Shown in pieces: positions 55,914 to 64,000 of a stretch of DNA of 64,000 nt. The DNA comes from Inhella proteolytica. GTDB lineage: Bacteria; Pseudomonadota; Gammaproteobacteria; Burkholderiales; Burkholderiaceae_C. The DNA is taken from contig NZ_JAEDAK010000001.1 of assembly GCF_016093275.1 (NCBI RefSeq), forward strand, positions 496,001-560,000. Direction: 5' to 3'. A program made the position numbers and the translations under genes. The notes beneath the pieces were generated by a model, which saw only the letters and a program-made list of their open reading frames with translations, searched no databases and had not been told where the DNA came from. Numbering within the stretch: position 1 is the stretch's first letter; each line of letters opens with the position of its first letter.

Positions 55914-56633
55914 TTACTCGCCGAGGTAGGCGGCGCGCACCTTGGGGTCGGCCAGCAGCTCCGCCCCTGGCCCCGTCATCGTGACCAGGCCGGACTCCAT
56001 CACATAGCCACGGTTCGCCAGCTGCAGCGCGCGGCTGGCGTTTTGCTCCACCAGCAACACGGTCACGCCCTGGCCGTGGATCTCGTTCACGACCTCGAAA
56101 ATCTTGTCGACCATGATGGGCGACAGGCCCATCGAGGGTTCGTCCAGCAGCAGCACCTTGGGGCGGGCCATCAGCGCGCGGCCCATGGCCAGCATCTGCT
56201 GCTCGCCGCCGGACATGGTGCCGGCCAGCTGGTCGCGCCGCTCCTTCAGGCGCGGGAAAAAGGTGAACACGCGCTCCATGTCGGCGTCGATGCCCGCCTT
56301 GTCATTGCGCGTGTAGGCGCCCATCTGCAGGTTTTCGACGATGGTCATGCGCGTGAAGGTGCCCCGCCCTTCCGGCACCATCACCAGGCCCTGCTTGGCC
56401 AGATCCCAGGCGCCCTGGCCCTTGATGGACTTGCCCAGGTAGAGCACGTCGCCATCAGCCACCGGCTGCAGGCCGGTGACGGCCTTGAGCGTGGTGGTCT
56501 TGCCGGCGCCGTTGGCACCGATCAGGCTGACCAGTTCCCCAGCGCGGACTTCGAAATTCACGCCCTTGACGGCCTGAATGCCGCCGTAGGCCACCTTCAG
56601 GTTCGAGACCTGCAACAACACATCATCTGCCAT
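55914..56633 (-). CDS. livF: Branched-chain amino acid ABC transporter ATP-binding protein LivF
   Basis: One of the two ATPases of the LIV importer, 239 residues. Walker A (GANGAGKTT), Q-loop, signature LSGGEQQ-type MSGGEQQMLAMGRAL and Walker B KVLLLDEPSMGLSP are intact. It is last in the livHMGF order, 10 bases after livG. The start at 56633 excludes a long basic N-terminal extension that would overlap livG. Confidence 0.95.
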   Translation of the reverse strand: MADDVLLQVSNLKVAYGGIQAVKGVNFEVRAGELVSLIGANGAGKTTTLKAVTGLQPVADGDVLYLGKSIKGQGAWDLAKQGLVMVPEGRGTFTRMTIVENLQMGAYTRNDKAGIDADMERVFTFFPRLKERRDQLAGTMSGGEQQMLAMGRALMARPKVLLLDEPSMGLSPIMVDKIFEVVNEIHGQGVTVLLVEQNASRALQLANRGYVMESGLVTMTGPGAELLADPKVRAAYLGE

Positions 56634-56643
56634 GGGCGCTTCC

Positions 56644-57438
56644 TCAGTGGGTGGCGGCGGGCGCCTGCGCATGGCCGGCACCCAGATAGGCCTCGATGAC
56701 CTTTTCGTTGCTCTGCACCTCGGCCGGCGTGCCTTCGGCAATCTGCTTGCCGTAGTCCAGCACCGTGACGCGGTCGCACAGCCCCATCACCAGCTTCACG
56801 TCGTGCTCGATCAGCAGGATGGTGCGGCCGTCCTTGCGGATGCGGTCGATCAGCTCGCGCAGCACCACCTTCTCGGTCTGGTTCATGCCGGCGGCCGGCT
56901 CGTCCAGGGCAATCAGCTGGGGGTCGGTGGCGAGGGCGCGCGCAATCTCCAGGCGCCGCTGGTCGCCGTAGCTCAAGGTGCGCGCACGGAACTCGGCATG
57001 CCGACCGATGCCCACGTACTCAAGCAGCTCGCGCGCACGCTGGGCGATCTCGGCTTCCTCCTTCTTGAAGGACGGCGTGCGGAAGATCGCGCCGAGCAGC
57101 CCGCTGTGCGTGCGTACATGGCGACCCACCATGACGTTTTCCAGGGCCGTCATCTCGGGGAAGAGACGGATGTTCTGAAAGGTGCGGGCGATGCCCGCCT
57201 TGGCCACCAGGTGCACGGCGGCCGGCCGGTAGGGCATGCCGCCCAACTCGAAGCTGCCGCCATCCGGCGTGTACAGCCCCGTGATGACATTGAAGAAGGT
57301 GGTCTTGCCGGCGCCGTTGGGGCCGATCAGGCCATAGACCTGGCCCTTGCGGATCTCAACGCCGACCTCGGAGAGCGCCTGCAAGCCGCCGAAGCGCTTG
57401 GAGACCCCCTGGACTTTCAAGACGATGTCCGTGCTCAT
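56644..57438 (-). CDS. livG: Branched-chain amino acid ABC transporter ATP-binding protein LivG
   Basis: Second ATPase of the LIV importer, 264 residues. It shows Walker A GPNGAGKTTFFNVITG, a LivG-typical long insert, signature LSYGDQRRLEIARAL and Walker B LIALDEPAAGMN. It begins 5 bases after the livM stop, at an ATG giving MSTDIVLKVQGV; a longer frame runs back into livM and is not used. Confidence 0.95.
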   Translation of the reverse strand: MSTDIVLKVQGVSKRFGGLQALSEVGVEIRKGQVYGLIGPNGAGKTTFFNVITGLYTPDGGSFELGGMPYRPAAVHLVAKAGIARTFQNIRLFPEMTALENVMVGRHVRTHSGLLGAIFRTPSFKKEEAEIAQRARELLEYVGIGRHAEFRARTLSYGDQRRLEIARALATDPQLIALDEPAAGMNQTEKVVLRELIDRIRKDGRTILLIEHDVKLVMGLCDRVTVLDYGKQIAEGTPAEVQSNEKVIEAYLGAGHAQAPAATH

Positions 57439-57443
57439 GGTGT

Positions 57444-58529
57444 TCAGGCAGGAGTGTTTGGAGCGGGCTTGCCGTGCTCGGGCGCAGGCCACAGGCCGCG
57501 CGGACGCATCAGCATGATGACGATCATCGCCAGCGCCACCAGGGCCTGGCGCAGGATGGCGGCATCGATGCGGCCGTCGGTCATCTGCTGGATGTCCCCG
57601 GCCACGTAGCGCAGCACCTCGGGCAGCGCGGCCAGCAGCAGCGCGCCCAGGATGACGCCAGGCAGATGGCCCATGCCGCCGAGCACCACCATGGCGACGA
57701 TCAGCACCGACTCCTGCAGGCTGAAGGACTCGGGGCTGACGAAGCCCTGGAAGCCCGCGAACATCGCACCGGCCACGCCGCCGAAGGTGGCGCCCATGCC
57801 GAAGGCCAGCAGCTTGAGGTTGCGGGTGTTGATGCCCATGGCCTTGGCGGCGATCTCGTCTTCGCGGATGGCCATCCACGCGCGGCCGATGCGCGAGTTC
57901 TCCAGGCGGTAACAGATCAAGACCGACACCACCACCAGCGTCAGGAACAGGTAGTAGTGCAGGGTCACGCCGGGCAGCTCGAAGCCGAACAGCGAGGTCT
58001 TCTGCGAGAGCGGCACACCGAAGACGGCGATCGAGTCGATCTGACCCAGACCGCGCGGCCCGTTGGTGATGTTGACCGGGTGCTCCAGGTTGTTCATGAA
58101 GACGCGGATGATTTCGCCGAAGCCCAGGGTCACGATGGCCAAATAGTCACCGCGCAGTTTCAGCGTGGGCGCCCCCAGCAGCACCCCTGCCAGCGCCGCC
58201 AGCCCGGCGCCGAGCGGGATGGTGACCCAGAGCGGCGTGTGCAGGCCGTCGGGGAACATCTGCGCAATGGCCGGGAAGGTGTCCCAGAGATGGGGGCTGG
58301 CCAGCAGCGCGAACATGTAGGCGCCCACGGCGTAGAACGCCACATAGCCCAGGTCCAGCAGGCCGGCGTAGCCCACCACGATGTTCAGGCCCAGGGCCAG
58401 CATCACGTACAGCAAGGCCGTGTCCATGATGCGCACCGGGCCGGAACCGAATTGCTGCGCGATCAGCGGCAGGATCAGCAGGGCCAGCGCACTGGCCAGG
58501 AAGACGGCGAGTTTCTTGGTCTGTTGCAT
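57444..58529 (-). CDS. livM: Branched-chain amino acid ABC transporter permease LivM
   Basis: Inner-membrane permease (361 residues, about 10 helices). The LivM motif GYAGLLDLGYVAFYAVGAYM and the coupling-helix region REDEIAAKAMGINTRNLKLLAF are visible. It lies 10 bases after livH. The C-terminus carries a hydrophilic tail of about 20 residues, as in other Burkholderiales. Confidence 0.95.
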   Translation of the reverse strand: MQQTKKLAVFLASALALLILPLIAQQFGSGPVRIMDTALLYVMLALGLNIVVGYAGLLDLGYVAFYAVGAYMFALLASPHLWDTFPAIAQMFPDGLHTPLWVTIPLGAGLAALAGVLLGAPTLKLRGDYLAIVTLGFGEIIRVFMNNLEHPVNITNGPRGLGQIDSIAVFGVPLSQKTSLFGFELPGVTLHYYLFLTLVVVSVLICYRLENSRIGRAWMAIREDEIAAKAMGINTRNLKLLAFGMGATFGGVAGAMFAGFQGFVSPESFSLQESVLIVAMVVLGGMGHLPGVILGALLLAALPEVLRYVAGDIQQMTDGRIDAAILRQALVALAMIVIMLMRPRGLWPAPEHGKPAPNTPA

Positions 58530-58539
58530 GCGAACTCCC

Positions 58540-59463
58540 TCAGGCGCGGTCGGCCACGCGTTCGCCCAGCAAGCCGGAGGGGCGCAACGTGAGGACGAGG
58601 ATCAGGGCCACGAAGGCAAAGATGTCGGCGTAGTGGCTGCCCAGCACGCCGCCGGTCAGCTCACCCAGGTAACCCGCGCCGATGGCTTCGATCAGGCCGA
58701 GCAGGATGCCGCCCACCATCGCGCCCGCCAGGTTGCCAATGCCGCCCAGCACCGCGGCCGTGAAGGCCTTCAAACCCGGCATGAAGCCCATGGTGTGCTG
58801 CGCGGTGCCGTAGTTGGCGGCCCACATCAGGCCGGCCACGGCGGCGAGCGCCGCACCGATGACGAAGGTGGCCGAGATCACGAAATCGGGCTTGACGCCC
58901 ATTAGCGAGGCGACCTTGGGGTTCTCGGCCGTGGCGCGCATGGCGCGGCCCAGCTTGGTCTTGTTGACCAGCCACATCAGCGCGGCCAGCAGCACCCCGG
59001 TGGTCACCAGGATCAGCACCTGGGTGACGGAAATGACCGGGCCGCCGAGGTTGATCGGATCGGTGGGCAGCAGCAGCGGGAAGGGTTTGGGATTGGGCTT
59101 CCAGATCACCATGGCGAGCGTCTGCAGCATCAGGCTCATACCCATGGCGGTGATCAGCGGGGCCAGGCGCGGCGCGCTGCGCAGCGGCCGGTAGGCGATC
59201 TTCTCGATCGTGAAGTTGACGGCGGAGCAGACCACGATGGCACAGCCCAGGGCCACGATCATCAGGGCCCAGCCGGGCAGGCCCGAGCCGGCCAGTGCGC
59301 CGATGACGGTCCAACTCGTCAGCGCGCCAATCATCAGGATCTCGCCGTGGGCGAAATTGATGAGGTTGATGATGCCGTAGACCATCGTGTAGCCCAGGGC
59401 CACCAGGGCATACATGCTCCCCAGGACCAGGCCGTTGATGATTTGCTGAATCAGGACTTCCAA
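58540..59463 (-). CDS. livH: Branched-chain amino acid ABC transporter permease LivH
   Basis: Partner permease (307 residues, about 8 helices) with the LivH opening LIQQIINGLVLGSMYALVALGYTMVYGIINLINFAHGE across residues 4-40. The start is a TTG at 59463: AAGGAG stands 4-6 bases before it, and the resulting length is standard, while upstream in-frame starts give a non-conserved tail of 34 residues. No livJ/livK binding protein is next to it; it must be encoded elsewhere. Confidence 0.94.
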   Translation of the reverse strand: MEVLIQQIINGLVLGSMYALVALGYTMVYGIINLINFAHGEILMIGALTSWTVIGALAGSGLPGWALMIVALGCAIVVCSAVNFTIEKIAYRPLRSAPRLAPLITAMGMSLMLQTLAMVIWKPNPKPFPLLLPTDPINLGGPVISVTQVLILVTTGVLLAALMWLVNKTKLGRAMRATAENPKVASLMGVKPDFVISATFVIGAALAAVAGLMWAANYGTAQHTMGFMPGLKAFTAAVLGGIGNLAGAMVGGILLGLIEAIGAGYLGELTGGVLGSHYADIFAFVALILVLTLRPSGLLGERVADRA

Positions 59464-59562
59464 GTCGTTCTCCTTGGCAGTGCGCCAGGGCACAGGTTGC
59501 GGCCGATTATGTGAAGGCCCTTCCCGCCTTCCTGCCTGGGATAACCCGCTGGACTTGGCGGC

Positions 59563-59593
59563 CAAAAAACAAGGGCGCCCCGCAGGGCGCCCC
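59563..59593 (-). terminator. Rho-independent terminator after ald
   Basis: Two copies of the self-complementary octamer GGGCGCCC (59573-59580 and 59585-59592) form an 8-base stem with a 4-base loop. On the minus strand TTGTTTTTT follows. It lies 21 bases after the ald stop and separates ald from livH. Confidence 0.88.
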
Positions 59594-59613
59594 GTCGTTC
59601 CGCGCTGCTGCGC

Positions 59614-60729
59614 TCAGGCCAGCAGTTGCTTGGGGTCGACGAAGGGCTTGCCCAGTTCGCGCGCCACGGCTTCGTAGGTGATCTGACCTTCGTGCACATT
59701 GAGGCCGGCCGCCAGATGGAGATCGGCGGCGCAGGCGGCGCGCCAGCCCTTGTTGGCCAGGGCCAGCGTGAACGGCAAGGTGGCGTTGTTCAGCGCGAAG
59801 GCCGAGGTGCGCGGCACTGCTCCGGGCATGTTCGCCACGCAGTAGTGCACCACGCCATCCACCTCGTAGGTCGGCTCGGCATGCGTGGTCGCGTGCGAGG
59901 TTTCGAAGCAGCCGCCCTGGTCGATGGCAACGTCAACGATGACCGAACCCGGCTTCATGCGCGACAGCTGCTCGCGGCGGATCAGCTTCGGTGCGGCGGC
60001 GCCCGGCACCAGCACAGCGCCGATGACGAGATCGGCCGACAACACGGCGGCCTCGGTGTTGTCCAGGTTCGCGTAGGCGGTGACGAGACGGCCGCCGAAC
60101 ACCTCGTCGAGCTGACGCAGGCGCGGCAGCGAGCGGTCCAGCACCACCACCTCGGCGCCCAGGCCCATGGCCATGCGGGCCGCATGCGTGCCCACCACGC
60201 CGCCACCGATTACCACCACCTTGGCGGGGGCCACGCCGGGCACGCCGCCCAGCAGCACGCCGCGGCCACCATTGGCCTTCTGCAGCGCCACCGCGCCCAC
60301 CTGGATGGCCATGCGGCCGGCCACTTCGCTCATCGGGGCCAGCAGGGGCAGGCCGCCGCGCGAATCCGTGATGGTTTCGTAGGCGATCGCCGTGCAGCCG
60401 CTCTTGATCAGGCCTTCGGCCTGCACCGGATCCGGCGCCAGGTGCAGGTAGGTGAACAGCAGCTGGCCCTTCTTCAGCATCGCCGTCTCGGAGGGTTGGG
60501 GCTCCTTGACCTTGACGATCATCTCGGCCTGCTCGAACACCGCCGTGGCGTCGGCCAGGATCTTGGCGCCCATGGCTTGGTACTCGGCGTCCGGGCAGCC
60601 GATGCCGTTGCCGGCCCCTGCCTGAATGAACACCTCATGGCCGGCGGCCACCAATTCGCGGACGCTGGGGGGCGTCAGGCCGACGCGGTACTCGTGGTTC
60701 TTGATTTCGGTGGGGACGCCGATGCGCAT
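59614..60729 (-). CDS. ald: Alanine dehydrogenase
   Basis: NAD-dependent enzyme converting L-alanine to pyruvate and ammonia, and the reverse, 371 residues. The N-terminal [20 protein letters not shown], the catalytic-region Lys in MIVKVKEPQ, the NAD motif [24 protein letters not shown] and the conserved [14 protein letters not shown] are all present. It is divergent from an Lrp-type regulator and ends in a strong terminator, so it forms a single-gene unit. Confidence 0.96.
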   Translation of the reverse strand: MRIGVPTEIKNHEYRVGLTPPSVRELVAAGHEVFIQAGAGNGIGCPDAEYQAMGAKILADATAVFEQAEMIVKVKEPQPSETAMLKKGQLLFTYLHLAPDPVQAEGLIKSGCTAIAYETITDSRGGLPLLAPMSEVAGRMAIQVGAVALQKANGGRGVLLGGVPGVAPAKVVVIGGGVVGTHAARMAMGLGAEVVVLDRSLPRLRQLDEVFGGRLVTAYANLDNTEAAVLSADLVIGAVLVPGAAAPKLIRREQLSRMKPGSVIVDVAIDQGGCFETSHATTHAEPTYEVDGVVHYCVANMPGAVPRTSAFALNNATLPFTLALANKGWRAACAADLHLAAGLNVHEGQITYEAVARELGKPFVDPKQLLA

Positions 60730-60801
60730 GGAAGTCTCCGAGGGGTTGGATGCAAAGAGCTTCATCGTCGGGTGCCTGCGTCCGCAGAAGATCGCGTTCG
60801 C

Positions 60802-60849
60802 AACCCTAGAAAACCCTAGGTTCACGCAACTTCGTTCGAAAATTCGCTG
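60802..60849. promoter_or_regulatory. Candidate Lrp/AsnC operator region between ald and the regulator
   Basis: Two features lie in the 132-base divergent gap: an imperfect inverted repeat AACC-CTAG...CTAG-GTT at 60802-60822, and a sequence on the minus strand at 60849-60835 (CAGCGAATTTTCGAA) matching 11 of 15 positions of the E. coli Lrp consensus as I recall it (YAGHAWATTWTDCTR). The regulator is likely to bind here and control both genes. Confidence 0.4.
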
Positions 60850-60861
60850 AAACTGCGCCGC

Positions 60862-61326
60862 ATGGAAATCGAATTGGACCGAATAGACCGTGAACTCTTG
60901 CGTCTGCTGCAAGAGGACGGACGGCTCAGCAATGCCCAGCTGGCCGAGCAGGTCGCGCTCAGCCCCTCGGCCTGCCTGCGGCGCCTGCAGCGCCTGGAGC
61001 AGAGCGGCACCATCCACGGCTACCGCGCCCTGCTCAGCCCGGAAGCCATCGGGCGTTCGATGACGGTGTTCATCGAGGTCACGCTCTCCGGCCAGGGCAG
61101 CCCGGCGCTGGACGCCTTCGAGCGTGCCGTGGCCGCCTGCCCCGCTGTGCTGGAGTGCCATCTGATGAGTGGCGATTTCGATTACCTGCTGCGGGTGGCA
61201 GTGGCCGACATGGCCGACTACGAGCGCGTGCACCGCCACAGCATCAGCGCCCTGCCCCATGTGGCGCGCCTACGCACGGCCTTTGCCATGCGCGCCGTCA
61301 TCCCGCTGCGGGCCTATCCGCTATGA
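60862..61326 (+). CDS. Lrp/AsnC family transcriptional regulator
   Basis: A 154-residue DNA-binding protein. The helix-turn-helix spans about residues 5-55 (DGRLSNAQLAEQVALSPSACLRRLQRLEQSG) and the RAM ligand-binding domain about 65-145 (VLECHLMSGDFDYLLRV). Divergence from ald strongly suggests that it responds to alanine or another amino acid and controls ald. Its stop overlaps the next gene (ATGA). Confidence 0.93.
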   Translation: MEIELDRIDRELLRLLQEDGRLSNAQLAEQVALSPSACLRRLQRLEQSGTIHGYRALLSPEAIGRSMTVFIEVTLSGQGSPALDAFERAVAACPAVLECHLMSGDFDYLLRVAVADMADYERVHRHSISALPHVARLRTAFAMRAVIPLRAYPL

Positions 61327-62066
61327 ATCCGATCGATACCTATGCCGCCGCCCTGCAGGCGGGCGAACTCCTGGAACCCTGGCCGGAACTGAGTCTGCCG
61401 CAGGCCTATGAGATCGCCGCACGCCGGCACCAGCTACGTCTGGTCCGCGGCGAGCGCGCCGTCGGCCGCAAGATCGGCCACACCAATCGTGCCAACTGGG
61501 CGAGCCAGGGCATTGCGGGTCCGAGTTGGGGCTGGCTCTACGCGGCCAGCACGGCACCGCTAGGCGGGTGCCTGAGCCTGGCCGGCTGGCGCGAGCCCAA
61601 GGTCGAGCTTGAGTGCGTGCTGCGCTTACGGCACAGCCCGCGCAGCGCGGCGGACTTGCCCGACTGCGTCGATGCCATGGCCCTCGGGCTGGAAATCGTC
61701 GACCGGCCCTACCCCAGCTGGCAGATTTCGGTTGCCGATTCGGTGGCGGCCGGCGGCGTGCATGCGGGCCTGCGCGTCGGCCCCTGGCGGGCGCCAGACC
61801 CGGCCTTGCTGCGCGAACTGCAGGCCGAGTTGCAGGTCGGCACGCATCAGAGCCGCGGCAGCAGCGCCCTCGTCTTCGGCAGCCCCTTGACGGCCCTGGC
61901 AGAGCTCATGGCCCTGCTGGCCAAACAGGGCGCGCCCGCCCTGCAGGCCGGCGAGCTGATCACGACTGGTGCCCTCGCCCCCGCCCTGCCCTTGCAGGCC
62001 GGCGAGACCTTGCGGGCCCGCATCGATGGCCTGGGCGAGTGCGAACTCGCCCTCAGCCGGGACTGA
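61323..62066 (+). CDS. 2-keto-4-pentenoate hydratase (MhpD)-like protein
   Basis: A 247-residue protein of the fumarylacetoacetate hydrolase fold. The family segments GRKIGHTNRANW (about 45-56), KVELECVLRL (about 96-105, metal-binding Glu residues), ALGLEIVDRPYPSWQ and the C-terminal ITTGAL are recognisable. MhpD hydrates 2-hydroxypentadienoate in meta-cleavage pathways, but no other aromatic-degradation genes are here and the gene is translationally coupled to an Lrp-type regulator, so the substrate is open. Confidence 0.85.
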   Translation: MNPIDTYAAALQAGELLEPWPELSLPQAYEIAARRHQLRLVRGERAVGRKIGHTNRANWASQGIAGPSWGWLYAASTAPLGGCLSLAGWREPKVELECVLRLRHSPRSAADLPDCVDAMALGLEIVDRPYPSWQISVADSVAAGGVHAGLRVGPWRAPDPALLRELQAELQVGTHQSRGSSALVFGSPLTALAELMALLAKQGAPALQAGELITTGALAPALPLQAGETLRARIDGLGECELALSRD

Positions 62067-62068
62067 TC

Positions 62069-63349
62069 TCAGCCCACCCCAGCCTGGGCATTGGACTCAC
62101 GCAGACGCCTGAGCTTCTCAGCGATCTTGGCCTCCAGGCCACGCTCGTTCGGCTCGTAGAAGCGCTGCGCCTCCAAGCCCTCGGGCAGGTAGCGTTGGCC
62201 GGCCGCGAAGGCATCCGGCTCATCATGGGCATAGCGGTACTCGGCGCCGGCACCCAGCTGCTTCATCAGCTTCGTCGGGGCATTGCGCAGGTGCAGGGGC
62301 ACGGGCCGCGCCCCATCGGCCTCGACGAGCGCGCGCGCCGCCTTCAGCGCCAGGTATCCGGCATTGGACTTGGGCGCCACGGCCAGATAGAGCGCCGCCT
62401 CCGCCAGCGCCAGTTCGCCCTCTGGCGAGCCCAGGCGCTCGAAGGTTTCGGCTGCGGCCACGGTGAGCTGCAAGGCGCGCGGGTCGGCCAGCCCCACGTC
62501 TTCCGCCGCGATGGCCAGCATGCGCCGGCTCAGCACCTTGCCGTCGGCACCGCCATCGAGCATGCGCACCAGCCAGTAGATGGCGGCATCGGGGTCCGAC
62601 CCGCGTACCGACTTGTGGAAGGCCGAGAGCTGGTCGTAGAAGCTGTCACCGCCCTTGTCGAAGCGGCGTTGCCGGCTCCCCAGCACCTGCAGCACGAGCT
62701 CGGGCGTGATGGGTTCGCCCCCCTGGGCCACGGCCTCGACGGCGTTCAGCAGGCGCCGGGCGTCACCATCGGCCCATGCCAGCAGGGCATCGCCGCTGGG
62801 CCCGTCCAGCGCCACTCTCATGGCCTGGGCACCGCGCGCCAGCAGTTGGCGCTGCTCGTCCTCGCTCAAGCTCTGTAGCACATGCACCCGGGCGCGCGAA
62901 AGCAAGGCCGCGTTGACCTCGAAGCTCGGGTTCTCGGTGGTGGCGCCGATGAACACGAACAAGCCCGACTCGACATGGGGCAGGAACGCATCCTGCTGGG
63001 CCTTGTTGAAGCGGTGCACCTCATCAACAAAGACCACTGCCTGGCCCTGGATGCGCGCTTGCTCGACCGCCTCGCGGATGTCCTTGACACCCCCCAGCAC
63101 CGCACTGATGGCGATGAAGGGCAGCCCGCTGGATTCCGCCAGCAGACGCGCCAGGGTGGTCTTGCCCACTCCCGGTGGCCCCCACAGGATCATCGAGTGC
63201 AGCTGTTTGCGCTCCACGGCCATGCGCAGCACCTTGCCCGGCCCGAGCAGATGCTGTTGGCCCACCACCTCGTCCACCCGATGAGGCCGCAGGCGCTCGG
63301 CTAGCGGGGCCGGCGTGCCGGCGGCAAAAAGGTCGCCGGAAGCGCTCAC
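62069..63349 (-). CDS. rarA: Replication-associated recombination protein A (RarA/MgsA)
   Basis: AAA+ ATPase related to clamp loaders (426 residues) that acts at stalled replication forks. Walker A GPPGVGKT is at 57-64 and Walker B VVFVDEVHRF at 105-114; the C-terminal domain with HKSVRGSDPDAAIYWLVRML and the family-typical YRYAHDEPDAFAAGQRYLPE follows. The start is a GTG at 63349 overlapping the lolA stop (GTGA). Confidence 0.95.
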   Translation of the reverse strand: MSASGDLFAAGTPAPLAERLRPHRVDEVVGQQHLLGPGKVLRMAVERKQLHSMILWGPPGVGKTTLARLLAESSGLPFIAISAVLGGVKDIREAVEQARIQGQAVVFVDEVHRFNKAQQDAFLPHVESGLFVFIGATTENPSFEVNAALLSRARVHVLQSLSEDEQRQLLARGAQAMRVALDGPSGDALLAWADGDARRLLNAVEAVAQGGEPITPELVLQVLGSRQRRFDKGGDSFYDQLSAFHKSVRGSDPDAAIYWLVRMLDGGADGKVLSRRMLAIAAEDVGLADPRALQLTVAAAETFERLGSPEGELALAEAALYLAVAPKSNAGYLALKAARALVEADGARPVPLHLRNAPTKLMKQLGAGAEYRYAHDEPDAFAAGQRYLPEGLEAQRFYEPNERGLEAKIAEKLRRLRESNAQAGVG

Positions 63350-63960
63350 TTGCCGTCGATCACGTCCATGCCCGGCGCCGGCGTGAAGCGCAGGCGCTCG
63401 GCATCCAGCTTGGCATTGGCCTCGAAGCCGCTGAAAACCAGACGCGAGCGCTGGCCCAGACCATCGACGATCTCAAGTGCCGCGAGCTCACGGCCCTTCA
63501 AGCCGATGCGCAGGCTCTGGATGCCTTGATCCGCCTGCTTGGGCGTGGCCGCCACCCAGGCGATGTCGCCCTGCTCACCGTCGTCCTTGAGCTGGAACGC
63601 CTCGCCCAACGAGGCACCGGCCAGCAGAGCCACCGGGGTGCTGGAGAGCACCGCATCCAGTGGACGGCTGCTGGCCTGGTTCAGGTCCGGATCGACCATC
63701 CAAACCTTCTTGCCATCGCCGATCAGCACCTGGTTTTGCGGGGCGGCGTAGTCAAAGCGGAAGCGGTTGGGGCGCTGGAACTCGAACTGACCCTTGTTGT
63801 GCTTCTGCTTCTTGCCGTCGGGCGAGCTGACGGTCTGCACGAACTGCACCCGCGCGCTCTGGATCTCCTTCTGGAAACGCAGCAACTGCTCCAGGCCAGC
63901 TGCCTGGGCCGCAGCGGTGGCCAGCAGGGAAGCACCGGCGATCAGGGACTTGAACTTCAT
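63346..63960 (-). CDS. lolA: Outer-membrane lipoprotein carrier LolA
   Basis: Periplasmic chaperone (204 residues) that moves lipoproteins from LolCDE to LolB. A signal peptide covers about residues 1-21 (MKFKSLIAGASLLATAAAQA). The mature part has the LolA strand pattern QEFVQTV-like VQFVQTVSSPDGKKQKHNKGQFEFQRPNRFRF split around residues 38-70 and LIGDGKKVWMVDPDLNQ. The ATG at 63960 is used; another ATG directly before it overlaps the upstream stop. It is translationally coupled to rarA. Confidence 0.95.
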   Translation of the reverse strand: MKFKSLIAGASLLATAAAQAAGLEQLLRFQKEIQSARVQFVQTVSSPDGKKQKHNKGQFEFQRPNRFRFDYAAPQNQVLIGDGKKVWMVDPDLNQASSRPLDAVLSSTPVALLAGASLGEAFQLKDDGEQGDIAWVAATPKQADQGIQSLRIGLKGRELAALEIVDGLGQRSRLVFSGFEANAKLDAERLRFTPAPGMDVIDGK

Positions 63961-64000
63961 CATTCCTCGTTGCGGCGCGGCACGACGATGTCGCGATTGC
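63960..64000 (-). CDS. ftsK: C-terminal end of a DNA translocase FtsK-like protein (partial)
   Basis: The last 12 complete codons before a TGA read NRDIVVPRRNEE, similar to the NRE(V/I)L(A/V)P tail that closes the gamma domain of FtsK. The stop overlaps the lolA start region. FtsK directly upstream of lolA and rarA is a common order in Beta- and Gammaproteobacteria. Only the tail is visible, so the call rests mostly on context. Confidence 0.6.
   Translation of the reverse strand, partial: NRDIVVPRRNEE

Overview
The window reads as chromosomal DNA of a high-GC betaproteobacterium of the order Burkholderiales, most like the Roseateles/Rubrivivax/Leptothrix group. The evidence is the gene order tpiA-secG-tRNA-Leu-nuoABCDEFGHIJKLMN followed by DUF2818, a NUDIX gene and DUF1178; an isc operon with hscBA and fdx; an intracellular PHA depolymerase with a Cys nucleophile; an orphan rsxB next to nth; and the ftsK-lolA-rarA order at the right edge. 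The species placement is inference. I see no insertion sequence, prophage, integrase or CRISPR array, and no stretch above 300 bases lacks a gene or RNA.

Region 1 (1-27 kb) is almost entirely on the minus strand. Reading in the direction of transcription: iscR-iscS-iscU-iscA-hscB-hscA-fdx (iron-sulfur cluster assembly), tsaD, rpsO-pnp, a TTG-started quinone oxidoreductase, tpiA, secG, a tRNA-Leu(GAG) with its own promoter and terminator, the complete 14-gene nuo operon (respiratory complex I), and three overlapping tail genes (DUF2818, NUDIX, DUF1178; the last is cut by the window edge). The isc operon supplies Fe-S clusters of the kind that NuoB, E, F, G and I need. It has two IscR-type sites upstream and a strong hairpin with a U-tract between iscA and hscB.

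Region 2 (27-43 kb) is mixed: uvrB; phaZ-rsxB-nth joined by ATGA overlaps; a TIGR02449 coiled-coil gene and zapA followed by a strong candidate 6S RNA; an EVE-domain gene and a TSUP exporter; a cluster in which two degenerate GGDEF proteins flank a CpdB-type periplasmic nucleotidase and an orphan flagellar-rod-like protein; sbcB; a PBP1A-type penicillin-binding protein whose likely TTG start overlaps a tiny upstream ORF; and a FabH-like ketoacyl synthase.

Region 3 (43-53 kb) holds valS, galU, a rhomboid protease, tRNA-Leu(CAA), a cysM-NUDIX-tusA-like operon with a probably leaderless start, an NAD-dependent epimerase-like gene, a ferredoxin-reductase coupled to a PF10014-type 2-oxoglutarate dioxygenase, and a leucine-dehydrogenase-type enzyme with a textbook terminator.

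Region 4 (53-64 kb) holds a CsgG-like lipoprotein with an exported caspase-like protein (the least understood pair here), livHMGF (branched-chain amino acid ABC transport, without a binding protein in the window), ald with a divergent Lrp/AsnC regulator and a hydratase-family gene, then rarA, lolA and the very end of a probable ftsK. Dioxygenase, leucine dehydrogenase, liv transporter and alanine dehydrogenase make 51.6-61.3 kb look like an amino-acid uptake and catabolism neighbourhood.
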